From: Janthinobacterium sp. PAMC25594
GTDB lineage: Bacteria > Pseudomonadota > Gammaproteobacteria > Burkholderiales > Burkholderiaceae_D
DNA length: 64,000 nt
Assembly (NCBI RefSeq): GCF_019443505.1
Contig: NZ_CP080377.1
Location: 1,798,001 to 1,862,000, forward strand
Reading direction: 5' to 3'
Part shown: positions 28,047 to 35,918 of the stretch, piece after piece
Numbering within the stretch: the first letter of the stretch is position 1
How the letters are laid out: every line of letters begins with the position of its first letter
Notes under the pieces: model-generated
Seen by the model: the letters and a program-made list of their open reading frames with translations, nothing else
Told to the model about the DNA's origin: nothing
The model's database searches: none
Made by a program: the position numbers and the translations under genes

Positions 28047-28775
28047 TCAATATGCGGGCACGCCGCCAGGCGGCGGTCTTTTAAAAACAGCCATGTAGAT
28101 TATCCCAAGAATAGCGGCGGCCTGTCCGAGCTGCTCTACCGGAATTTCTGGTAGCTTAGGCTCGGTTTGGTCGCAGTCGCATTGGTCAGGAGCCAACGTC
28201 ACCATTTTCTTCCTATCCCCGGCTATGACTATGTAGTCCTGTTGCTGGCCGGGGCGGAAAGGGTCCCCAGGAAATTTTATCTCCACCACCTGTTTGATGT
28301 TGTCCTGTGTAGGAGGCTTCGTCGGGTCCTCGACGATAATGACATCCGGCCTCCGTGTGTAGCCTTGACCTGGCTTGTAAGGCACAGGGCGGCTTGAGTC
28401 TTTCGGCCAAAGTGTCTTCGTCCAGCCGGGCCATAGGATTCTGCTCTTCGTATCCACGACCTTATCCAGAAAAGGCTCTGGGGGCCGTTTCGTCATATCG
28501 TATGTGAACTCCGCCTTGTATAGACTTCGGTGGTCAAGAATCACATCGAGAGCTTTCAATCGAGCCGAGACACATTCTTGTTTCAGGGACCGGCCGTCTG
28601 CACCAATTCCCGGCATTTTTTGGCATTTGCACACGGCCGAGCATACGACCTTCTTATCGGGGAAATCGAGCTGCGGCTTGTTAATCGGCACGACGGTCGT
28701 AGCGCCTTCCTTGCTCATGCCTCCCACGGCCAACGGCGCTTGCCCTGTCGGTGGGGTGCTATTTGGCCCCGTCAT
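28047..28775 (-). CDS. T6SS nuclease effector with VRR-NUC-like domain
   Basis: 242 residues. The C-terminal half has a PD-(D/E)xK-type core: PDVIIVEDPTKPP (acidic residue after a strand), then VVEIKFPGD (E-x-K) and a conserved Gln-rich stretch RPGQQQDYIVIAGD, as in VRR-NUC domains. A hydrophobic tail follows (LGQAAAILGIIYMAVF). The Cys-rich middle (CSAVCKCQKMPG) may bind metal. Its ATG overlaps the PAAR gene stop by four bases and the immunity gene follows, so it is probably delivered on the PAAR tip. Predicted to cut target-cell DNA. Confidence 0.8.
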   Translation of the reverse strand: MTGPNSTPPTGQAPLAVGGMSKEGATTVVPINKPQLDFPDKKVVCSAVCKCQKMPGIGADGRSLKQECVSARLKALDVILDHRSLYKAEFTYDMTKRPPEPFLDKVVDTKSRILWPGWTKTLWPKDSSRPVPYKPGQGYTRRPDVIIVEDPTKPPTQDNIKQVVEIKFPGDPFRPGQQQDYIVIAGDRKKMVTLAPDQCDCDQTEPKLPEIPVEQLGQAAAILGIIYMAVFKRPPPGGVPAY

Positions 28776-29353
28776 GCGTCAACATCCTGAATCAGGTCGA
28801 ATGCAAGCGACTCGAGGTCGTCCCGCTCTACCCACTGAGTAAAGCCATCGTCGTCAGTACTACCCGTGATATATTTGCCATCAGTCGACCGTACACGCAC
28901 GTCCAAGTTACGTACGGGTTCACCTGTTATAGCGTCAACGACCTGAAACCGACCGCGGAAGCGTTCGGAGTCGTCCGCAAGGGGTTCATCTTGGTATGCG
29001 CTGGCCAGCCCGGTATGAATAATACCAAAGCCCTGCATCAGAGCACCTGGCGCGAGACTGCTGGTGGCGCCAGGCGCGGCGCCGCCCGATGGCGTCGTTA
29101 GGGTGTACATCTGGCTTGAGATTAGCGTGGCGCCACAAGCGGTTTTACAGCCATGGTAGGCCACTGCCTTGCCAGCATCGATGAGGCTGGAGTCGCCTTG
29201 GCTGATGGGAAACACCCCCTTACAACGCGGGCAAGAAGCCATGTCACCGACACGAGCCCAGCCTTTGCCATGAGTATCCGATAGCGGTGAGCAGGTGACG
29301 ACAGTGCCGCCGTGGCTCGTCTTATCGCCCAGCAAGATGACGGGATTGCTCAA
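28772..29353 (-). CDS. PAAR-domain T6SS tip protein with C-terminal transthyretin-like domain
   Basis: 193 residues. The N-terminal ~90 residues are a PAAR repeat protein (VILLGDKTSHGGTVVTCSPL, VARVGDMASCPRC-type spacing, AVAYHGCKTACGATLIS) that sharpens the VgrG spike. A low-complexity linker (PSGGAAPGATSSLAPGAL) leads to a beta-rich domain (GRFQVVDAITGEPVRNLDV then VRSTDGKYITGSTDDDG), of the transthyretin/carboxypeptidase-regulatory type used as an effector adaptor. First gene of the operon. No VgrG or other T6SS structural gene is in the window, so this is an orphan effector island served by a T6SS elsewhere. Confidence 0.88.
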   Translation of the reverse strand: MSNPVILLGDKTSHGGTVVTCSPLSDTHGKGWARVGDMASCPRCKGVFPISQGDSSLIDAGKAVAYHGCKTACGATLISSQMYTLTTPSGGAAPGATSSLAPGALMQGFGIIHTGLASAYQDEPLADDSERFRGRFQVVDAITGEPVRNLDVRVRSTDGKYITGSTDDDGFTQWVERDDLESLAFDLIQDVDA

Positions 29354-29773
29354 GAGTTTTGCCCTTTCAATATTATTTAGGCAATATTAGCATAGTTGTT
29401 AAGCTCGACGTTTACGTCACCTCTATGGTCGAAGTACCACAGCGAGATGCCGTCCGCCGACAAATAGCATTCTGTGCCGAGGTTCGCAGACTCGCCCCCC
29501 CCCTAGTCGGGTTTCTTTTCAAAATATGCTTTGTGACCGATTCAGATGGCTATGTTGCACAAATAAATTGATAGCGTCGTACCTAGACCCCAGATTGAGC
29601 TATCCCGTGGCCACCGTCGTGGGTGTGCCGAGTCCGGTTAAACGCGGCTTCGCAGTACGGGCTCGGGAAATTACCCAGCATGACCATTCGAGGATATTCA
29701 TCGCCGCCTTCTAGGCCGAGAACTCGACGCTGGAGTATGATGGGGAGAGGCCAATATCGATGCAAAAGGCACT
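29354..29773. other. 420-bp intergenic stretch, possible insertion-sequence scar
   Basis: No gene recognised. The words GATGGCTATGTTGCACAAAT (29545-29564) recall an IS5-type terminal sequence, suggesting a scar, but no matching second end or transposase frame was found. A run of nine C lies near 29500. Confidence 0.3.
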
Positions 29774-30178
29774 ATGAATACTGAACTCGACGATGAGCAG
29801 CAAAATGAATCGGAAGCGGTGCTCTTTGCCGCGCTGCCATTTGATTTCCCACGTCCAAGCAACTTAAGCGCCGTTTCAGGCGCCCAGCCTAAATTTTCCA
29901 TGAATCGGTACCAAGGCCGTTTCTACAGCCCTGGCTGCTCACCGCCGGAGCTACTCGAGCGCTGGAACAACTGCGAAGACATTGCGCAACAACTGGCCGT
30001 AAAGTCCCTTGAGTCCAAAGCCGGGAAACGCTCGCACCTGTCAGAGACTGAGATTCTCGACCAATATTTGCCGCGGCTGATTGCAACGGGCTGGGTATCC
30101 GAGCCAGAGGCCCGGTGGGTAATGCGCCGAACCGCCGAACTGGTTGGATGGCAGGCGCCGCCATCCGCGTCCCCCTGA
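29774..30178 (+). CDS. Conserved-looking hypothetical protein, 134 aa
   Basis: Acidic N-terminus (MNTELDDEQQNESEAVLFAA), then a helical C-terminal half (SETEILDQYLPRLIATGWVS, then EPEARWVMRRTAELVGW). No domain recognised. A hairpin terminator follows at 30252-30271, supporting a real transcription unit. Confidence 0.55.
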   Translation: MNTELDDEQQNESEAVLFAALPFDFPRPSNLSAVSGAQPKFSMNRYQGRFYSPGCSPPELLERWNNCEDIAQQLAVKSLESKAGKRSHLSETEILDQYLPRLIATGWVSEPEARWVMRRTAELVGWQAPPSASP

Positions 30179-30251
30179 CTTGCTTCATGACAGGAGCACA
30201 TGGCGATGAGAGTACGACCACGTCCGTACCCAGCCGCCGCGAACTAAACGA

Positions 30252-30275
30252 AAGCCGCAACTAGGCGGCTTCGTC
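30252..30275 (+). terminator. Hairpin terminator
   Basis: AAGCCGC (30252-30258) and GCGGCTT (30265-30271) around a 6-base loop, followed by CGTCATTT. About 75 bp after the upstream hypothetical gene. Confidence 0.6.
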
Positions 30276-30290
30276 ATTTATGCCTGGGGC

Positions 30291-30575
30291 TTAGGGTGCA
30301 ATCGTCACCGACATTGCCGATTCGCCCAGCCACTTTTCGAATACCTTTTTGAAAGCACGCGCCATCGGTGCTTCTTCAAAGTGATACATCGACGGTGCAA
30401 GCTCATTGAAATGGCGTTCGCGCAGGTTGCCCCAGCTCCGGACGTCGAGAGGCAGATGCTCACAGGCGATGGCGCCTTCGCGGACATGCCGGCGGTCGCT
30501 GCTAACGCCCTTGAGCAGTCGGCTCTTATTTTCAATCAGCCAGCGCTTGAACGACGTGGACCAGGTCCGCAACAT
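30291..30575 (-). CDS. Hypothetical 94-aa frame, possibly a gene remnant
   Basis: Minus-strand frame with a plausible protein-like composition (SFKRWLIENKSRLL; APMARAFKKVFEKWLGESA) but no domain I can name and no clear start. Its C-terminus looks better conserved in character than its N-terminus, so it may be the 3' end of a larger, decayed gene. Overlapping frames on the plus strand have no better claim. Confidence 0.3.
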   Translation of the reverse strand: MLRTWSTSFKRWLIENKSRLLKGVSSDRRHVREGAIACEHLPLDVRSWGNLRERHFNELAPSMYHFEEAPMARAFKKVFEKWLGESAMSVTIAP

Positions 30576-30767
30576 CTCCCCCCTAGCTCAGCGGGATGCC
30601 CTCTCCACTCGCTCAGCCAAAGCCTGGGCCTTCGGCAGCTCGGGAATGCGAAACGAATCCTTGGGCGGCATCGAAACGATGCGCCGTAAAGTGTTCCACG
30701 TACTTACCGTTGGACAGCGGTATGTTCTCAGCTTCGAGCGACTCAATGGGAGAAGAGAACGGTAGGC

Positions 30768-31820
30768 TCAGTGACGATGTCGGTGATGGATGTCCGGGTA
30801 ATGTGCGTGCACGTGTGTCTGCGGGAAATGTCTATGGGAGTGAGTATGCGAGCCTTTGCCATCCCACGGGAAGTCATGTTCATGTCCATGGTGTTCGTCG
30901 TGTGAATGCTGGTGAGCGTGCTCCATTTCCTCATGGGTATGCTCGTGGCCATGACTTTCTGTGAGGTGCAACCAAATGCCCGCCCCCATCAGCGCCGCAG
31001 CCAGCCAAAATCCGGCGGCTGGCGTTTCACCGAGCAGTATGAGTGAAACCACGGCACCAACAAAGGGCGCGGCCGAAAAATACGCGCCGGTGCGAGCGGT
31101 CCCCAAGTTACGAAGGGCAAGGACAAAGAGCACCAGGCTAAGGCCGAATCCACAGAAACCGACCACGCCCGTCATCAGCACAGTTGTAAGCGCTGGCAGC
31201 GTAAGACCTAGCGACGCGCCGATAGCAAGATTTACCGCGCCGGCGACCAATCCTTTTGTCGCAGCTATTTGCACCGCATCGCTGGCAGAGACCTTGCGGG
31301 TGAGGTTGTTATCGATGCCCCAGCAAAGGCAGGCGCCAATAATGGCAAACGAGCCCCATGGTAGCCCCTCTGCAGGTACCTGGTCCCAGGTCAATGCTAC
31401 GCCACCAGCAACTATCAGCAACATGCCGATAAATATTCTATGGTCAAAATTTTCTTTGAATACGAACCAGGCAAGTAGTGAGGTCAATACCCCTTCCATG
31501 TTAAGAAGCAGGGATGCGTACGAGCCCGGAGTGAGCGCGAGGCCAAGCATAAGGAGCGCGGGACCTGCGACCCCACCGAACAAGGTCGCTCCTGCCAACC
31601 ATGGTACGTCACGAGAGTTGATTCGGTCGCCGGAGGTCTTTTGGTGGTTGGTGGCTAGGGCACGAATCCCGAACCAGACTGACAGCCCAATACCACTACC
31701 GAGGTACAGGAGTCCAGCAAGCTCGAGTGGTGCTACTTGACCTACCAATAGCTTTGCAAAAGGAGTACTGGCGCCAAAGGTGATGGCGGCAAGAAGCGCG
31801 TAGGTGACACCTTTTTGCAT
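30768..31820 (-). CDS. EamA/DMT-family transporter with histidine-rich C-terminal tail
   Basis: 350 residues. The first ~290 form two five-helix EamA repeats (YALLAAITFGASTPFAKLLV; GSFAIIGACLCWGIDNNLTR), typical of drug/metabolite exporters of the inner membrane. The last ~60 residues are almost all His, Glu and Asp (HGHEHTHEEMEHAHQHSHDE and similar blocks), a soft-metal-binding tail seen on zinc, nickel and cobalt transporters. The tail suggests metal sensing or transport, but the family does not normally move metals, so the substrate is open. A decayed LysR-like fragment lies just upstream on the same strand. Confidence 0.85.
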   Translation of the reverse strand: MQKGVTYALLAAITFGASTPFAKLLVGQVAPLELAGLLYLGSGIGLSVWFGIRALATNHQKTSGDRINSRDVPWLAGATLFGGVAGPALLMLGLALTPGSYASLLLNMEGVLTSLLAWFVFKENFDHRIFIGMLLIVAGGVALTWDQVPAEGLPWGSFAIIGACLCWGIDNNLTRKVSASDAVQIAATKGLVAGAVNLAIGASLGLTLPALTTVLMTGVVGFCGFGLSLVLFVLALRNLGTARTGAYFSAAPFVGAVVSLILLGETPAAGFWLAAALMGAGIWLHLTESHGHEHTHEEMEHAHQHSHDEHHGHEHDFPWDGKGSHTHSHRHFPQTHVHAHYPDIHHRHRH

Positions 31821-31825
31821 GTTGG

Positions 31826-32128
31826 TCAGCTCGTTGGTTCGGTTCGTAATTGTAGGCCAAACTTCGTCCCAGGTAAGGGATTTCCGTGGGAGATAAACAA
31901 ACGATTCATTCCCGTCTCGTCTGAGAAGAGTGCTCTTTCAATCGAATCTTTGAACTGGCTCGCTGCTTGCACTATCGGAAGCCGTTTGGGTTTGAGAAGG
32001 GTTATGCACCTAGAGGGAAGGCCAACGGATATAACTGTGAATCGTATACGAGTTTGTTGGAGGAGAGGGCTCAACACCCCGCGGCCGACAGAAGTAAGAG
32101 CGCCAAGCGGGATACCAAGGGCGCACAC
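31826..32128 (-). pseudogene. Possible LysR-type regulator remnant
   Basis: The frame TSVGRGVLSPLLQQTRIRFT followed by VISVGLPSRCITLLKPKRLP and AASQFKDSIERAL has the rhythm of the C-terminal effector-binding domain of a LysR regulator. There is no N-terminal HTH and the frame is not continuous upstream. It sits directly upstream of the EamA gene, a usual place for such a regulator. Low confidence. The rest of the 31.8-32.6 kb interval holds nothing I can support. Confidence 0.3.
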
Positions 32129-32595
32129 TGGGCAGAAGCTAGAGGTGAGGTAGGAGTGGGCAACATCCGCTTAAAGTCTGGCTTACGGTTCTGGCGCAGT
32201 TGCGTGACCCAGAATGCTCGTGTGGTTTGGCAGAAAATATCGCTAAACCATCGGGTCAACGTGCGACGTTTGCAAAGTGCAAATGGTAGGGGGCACTTTG
32301 GCCCGAGGGATGTAACTTCTACAAATAAAAGAATGGATGTGCCGTCGCGAGAGCATTCCAGAAGCTATAGCAATGCCGACACCCTGGTGTATCCCGCAGC
32401 AAGCTTTTCGGGCTGGTTTGGATGTGGGTAGCGAATTTGACAGCCGTTTGTTTAATGTCAGGAAGCCGCACAGTGCGAAACTGAAGAACCACCGCTTTTA
32501 CTATTTCGCCGACAACAAAAAGTGGAAACATCCGCCTTCCTTCGGGGCGGAATCGCGAGTCACCTGCCTGCCCCCGTCACGGGACGAAAGAATAT

Positions 32596-33114
32596 TCAAT
32601 AGTTCCCTTCATTGCGACGGCGGCGGTCGTCGCGGTCGTTGTAATAACGTTCCTCATCAGGAGCCTCGCGAAGGACACGCCCCTGTTCGATTACCACAGG
32701 AATTTGTTTCCGGTCAATTACCGTGCGGCATCGCTGAACCGTCCTGTAGCCGGCCGAATCCGAAGATATGCGGTCACCGGCCATTGCGCCGGCGATAGCA
32801 CCTACCGCAGTGGCGGCTGTCTTGCCATTACCGCGGCCAATCTGATTTCCCAGAATTCCCCCGGCAATACCACCGAGAATGGCACCGCCGTAGCCCGAGT
32901 CTACCGATTGGACCGGAACTTGTTCATTCCAGCAATCCTGCCGAGGGGACTCGACGGTCCGATATTCGGTTCGTGGTTGTTCGAAGGTCTGGTATTCCGG
33001 CTGTCCAACGGTACCATATCGGGGCCAGGGCTGTTCCGCGGCCCGATATTGGGTGGCGCAGCCCGTCAAGGACAGCCCGAGGACAGCTATCCAGCCGAGT
33101 TTAGTTTTTTGCAT
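32596..33114 (-). CDS. Glycine-zipper lipoprotein (2TM type)
   Basis: About 172 residues from the ATG at 33114 (MQKTKLGWIAVLGLSLTGCA); an ATG 12 bp upstream is an alternative. The signal sequence ends in the lipobox LTGC, predicting an outer- or inner-membrane lipoprotein. After a Tyr/Glu-rich stretch with a conserved QDCWNEQVPVQ comes the glycine zipper GGAILGGIAGGILGNQIGRG, then GKTAATAVGAIAGAMAGDRI. The RTVQRCRTVIDRKQIPVV block and an Arg/Asp-rich tail follow. It is a paralogue of the gene at 42037-42534 and of relics at 26.7 and 33.4 kb. Such proteins are envelope-stress or membrane-integrity factors; the exact role is unknown. Confidence 0.85.
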   Translation of the reverse strand: MQKTKLGWIAVLGLSLTGCATQYRAAEQPWPRYGTVGQPEYQTFEQPRTEYRTVESPRQDCWNEQVPVQSVDSGYGGAILGGIAGGILGNQIGRGNGKTAATAVGAIAGAMAGDRISSDSAGYRTVQRCRTVIDRKQIPVVIEQGRVLREAPDEERYYNDRDDRRRRNEGNY

Positions 33115-33424
33115 GGGGGTAATCATATGAATTTAAAACGGTTCGGCAACCTCATCACCATCGCATCGATATCCTAAAAAATCGTTGGTTTGGGGCGCGC
33201 AGCATTGGTTGGGATTAAATTTAGGGATTCCATTTGGCGACACTGCCAACATATCCATCTACCGGTGGCCGCAACAATTTGATTCATTTCTTGCCGGGCC
33301 CCCTGTGAATGTACATGTGATGTAGTGTACGGACAGAGTAATACGCGCCACGTCAACTCGGTAGCCGTAGAGCTGTATCACTGGTAAGCAGTTGTAACTA
33401 CTGAAGACGCCCGAAATTTAAGGA

Positions 33425-33545
33425 CCGCTAGGTCGTCGCACCGAAGCTACCACACCAAAAATGTGCAATGTCGCAGCAACCGCAGTCGAACGCCTTACTC
33501 AGAGGGCAACGCCCGGTGTTTTTAGCAATCAGAGGCGAGTATGAC
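33425..33545 (+). pseudogene. Degraded glycine-zipper gene fragment (relic 2)
   Basis: AATGTGCAATGTCGCAGCA (33459-33477) matches relic 1 (AATGTGCAATGTCGCAGCAC) and the corresponding part of the intact gene near 42310. Similarity to relic 1 goes on past the gene: AGGGCAACGCCCGGTGTTTT here against AGGGCCAATGCCCGCTGTTT at 26935. No open frame remains. Confidence 0.65.
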
Positions 33546-33611
33546 GGGCTGGTACGAGCTGACCTACGCGCTGTGACGGCTTGAGTCATGGGAACCGGAT
33601 TGTGCTTATCG

Positions 33612-33640
33612 CGACGGACGGATAACGCCCCAAAGCAGAC
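33612..33640. repeat. Partial palindromic repeat (right arm)
   Basis: GGATAACGCCCCAAAGCAGAC fits the right arm of the dispersed palindrome. The surrounding 33.13-33.85 kb interval otherwise holds only relic 2. Confidence 0.4.
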
Positions 33641-33851
33641 ATCGATGGTCATCGGTCATTGCGTAAGTCAGCGGAATTCGCTGCGTTAGCTCACGTACTC
33701 GGAGGTAGATAGGCGGCGCTGGGCGCCCTCTAGGAACATCATTGCCCACACTTACAGTTTGGTAATCGCAAGTTTGATTCCATCAGCCACAGTTACGTCG
33801 AACGGTATGCTCTTCACCGCAGTCGTAGCTTCTTCTTTCTCTTACAGTCAT

Positions 33852-34463
33852 TTACCTGCGAAATGCCAGGCGCGTCCAACTCACACCTGCAATACGATTC
33901 TCTATCGAGACAGACTGCGTGCGAATGTTGAGAACAAGCTGTAAGCCTTGCAGCGCCGCCAGTTCGATGGTTTCCGCCGCCGTGACTTCAAACATGCGTC
34001 GACCGTTTGGAACTGGGCCATGGCGCAACGACATAATTATGATACCCGCTGCAGAGAGCAATGAAGCGATAACGGGCATCGCTCGGCAACGCTGTACTTC
34101 ATCGAGGTGCATCCACACCGCCGTCAACATAATGACATCAAACGCCTCCTTCCTCGCTCGAAGGATTGACAAATCTGGAAGGCTATCGTCGAGCCACTCA
34201 ATGCCATATTCCATGTGCAACTCGATACCAGGAGTACGTAACTCCTCAGTCGGTTCGACGGCAACTACTTGATGGCCCATTGCGAAAAATGCGGCCGCAT
34301 CAGTACCAATACCTGAGCCGATATCCAATACTTTGCTTGTGACTGTAGGTATGAGGTCGAGAACAATCTGATGTTGGGACTCAAAAGATATGTTTTTCCA
34401 CCGTTCCACCAGAAATCTGGCCTCTTCGGCGTAGCCCTCAGTACCACTGATTCGGGTGGACAT
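33852..34463 (-). CDS. Class I SAM-dependent methyltransferase
   Basis: 203 residues. Motif I is SKVLDIGSGIGTDAAAFFAM, followed by an acidic end of strand 2 (VVAVEPTEELRTPG) and a motif IV-like VIMLTAVWMHLDEVQR, the layout of small-molecule methyltransferases with a UbiE-like fold. The substrate cannot be read from sequence. An isolated gene with the palindromic repeat beyond its 5' end. Confidence 0.85.
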   Translation of the reverse strand: MSTRISGTEGYAEEARFLVERWKNISFESQHQIVLDLIPTVTSKVLDIGSGIGTDAAAFFAMGHQVVAVEPTEELRTPGIELHMEYGIEWLDDSLPDLSILRARKEAFDVIMLTAVWMHLDEVQRCRAMPVIASLLSAAGIIIMSLRHGPVPNGRRMFEVTAAETIELAALQGLQLVLNIRTQSVSIENRIAGVSWTRLAFRR

Positions 34464-34581
34464 CTGACGGCCTTTCTTCCGGCAGCGGAGGGAAATATTT
34501 CAGGCAATAGCTGGTCATTTTAAATATCTAGTATTCTGCATCACATTATTAATCTGCATTCCCGATGTCTTACCAACGTCC

Positions 34582-34665
34582 TACCGCTCTTGGCCGGTTG
34601 CTGTCTACCACCAATCAGGCCTATATGCCGGAACTATGGGCTATTGGCCACATTCGCGGCTAACA
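34582..34665. repeat. Palindromic repeat copies between the methyltransferase and TonB-like genes
   Basis: TACCGCTCTTGGCCGGTTGC at 34582 is a left arm, and CTATTGGCCACATTCGCGGC at 34639 a second, more decayed unit. Both are in the same orientation as the copies near 24.7 and 44 kb. Confidence 0.5.
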
Positions 34666-34692
34666 GAATTCTGGCTTCCTTAAAATTCCTTA

Positions 34693-35097
34693 TCAGTCTT
34701 GAGTCCAAACGTATTGCAACAGCAACCATCCCTCGGCCGGACCACCGTCCGTCGTGCCAGGGATGAAGGAGCATTTGGAGATGCCCACACGCGCCGCCTC
34801 ATCTAGTTCCACGTGACCGCTAGATTTGACAACCTTAGATTGTATAACGGCTCCATCGCGCCCAATTAGCAAGGCAAGCCTAACCGTTCCGGTTTTTTTT
34901 GCATCAAGTGCTTCCTTGGGCCACACCGGCTTAGCGCAGCTACTGAAATCGAGTGTACCTCCCTTGGCAGAACTGTCTGCGGTCGCTGCCGCGCAATGAA
35001 CCGATAGGCTGGCTAGGGCTACGCCCGCCACTACGCTAAACGTTTTCTTGGCGCGGGGGACTAAGCGGTTGTGGAACTTAATCGATGAGCAAGGCAT
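34693..35097 (-). CDS. Exported protein with TonB C-terminal domain
   Basis: 134 residues. A basic N-terminus and hydrophobic segment (TFSVVAGVALASLSVHCAAA) make a signal peptide, and the rest is a TonB C-terminal-like fold: KPVWPKEALDAKKTGTVRLA, then GAVIQSKVVKSSGHVELDEA. It lacks the Pro-rich spacer and a permanent membrane anchor, so it is unlikely to be a full energy transducer. Short exported TonB-C proteins of this kind are common and of unknown role. Confidence 0.75.
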   Translation of the reverse strand: MPCSSIKFHNRLVPRAKKTFSVVAGVALASLSVHCAAATADSSAKGGTLDFSSCAKPVWPKEALDAKKTGTVRLALLIGRDGAVIQSKVVKSSGHVELDEAARVGISKCSFIPGTTDGGPAEGWLLLQYVWTQD

Positions 35098-35378
35098 CAG
35101 CTGATAGTCCTTTTGAAAAATTCATTCTATGCGCCACTCAAATTAATCAACACAGTGTTGTCTGCTAAATGGATGCACCTGGTCGAATGCCGACGGTTAT
35201 GAGCATGAACGACAAAAACTGCACCCATCAGCACGAGCATGCCGGCTCCAGTTGAATAAACTCACCACTCCACCTATAAACTGGGATAATACTCGTTCCA
35301 AGCTTACTTTTTTCATGCGCTTACGTTACATTGCGCGTATATTCAACCGTTTTAGCCACTTATCCCCTTGGAGACACT

Positions 35379-35672
35379 ATGACATCGTACGCAGAGTATG
35401 TTGAACAAATCGCAAAATTGCAATCATTGGCCGAAGCTGCCCGCAAAGATGAAATCAGTGCTGCGATTCAGAAAATCAAGGAACTGATGCAGTTGCATGG
35501 AATTACCGCGGGGGACCTCGCCGCCGGAGGCCGTGCGAAGCCGGCAAAAGCCAAGGGCTCGGTACCAGCACAATTCAAGAACCCTGAAACGGGTGAGACG
35601 TGGACTGGCCGAGGCCGCGCGCCGCGCTGGCTTGATGGCAAGGACAGGGAGCAATTTCGTATCACGGGTTAA
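35379..35672 (+). CDS. H-NS-family DNA-binding protein
   Basis: 97 residues from the ATG at 35379, preceded by GGAGA. The N-terminal half is a coiled oligomerisation region (YVEQIAKLQSLAEAARKDEI). The C-terminal DNA-binding domain reads FKNPETGETWTGRGRAPRWL, with the TGRGR-A-P minor-groove loop that defines H-NS/MvaT-like proteins of betaproteobacteria. It would bind AT-rich DNA such as the recombinase module of this region and may silence it, an inference from family behaviour. Confidence 0.92.
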   Translation: MTSYAEYVEQIAKLQSLAEAARKDEISAAIQKIKELMQLHGITAGDLAAGGRAKPAKAKGSVPAQFKNPETGETWTGRGRAPRWLDGKDREQFRITG

Positions 35673-35918
35673 GGAGCGGGACTGGGTGCGAATACCTCAT
35701 ATCCGCGCTGAAGAGGCCTGAACATTGTTAGCACGGCATCTAACTGTCCATCGCGGTAGCGCACAAACATTACTTGTGTCACCACGCTCTGCGGGATACC
35801 GCGACAAGCCAAATCAAAGCGACAGGTTATCTAAGTTGGATAACACCATCGTGTAGATATTGCTGGCATTCGGTGTCGTTCAATTCCTCTTCGTCAGTGG
35901 TGGTCAGAACAGGCGAAA

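Noticed and set aside
28504..28842. Plus-strand frames opposite the T6SS nuclease gene
   Set aside because: Antisense to a coupled, recognisable operon; no features of their own.
29545..29600. IS5-like terminal sequence
   Set aside because: Only one end-like motif; no second end, target duplication or transposase remnant found, so not called as an insertion sequence.
30596..30964. Plus-strand frame opposite the His-rich tail of the EamA gene
   Set aside because: Its composition is the antisense image of the His codons and it has no homology.
31815..32431. Plus-strand frames between the EamA and glycine-zipper genes
   Set aside because: No domain or ribosome binding site, and they overlap a better-looking LysR-like remnant on the other strand.
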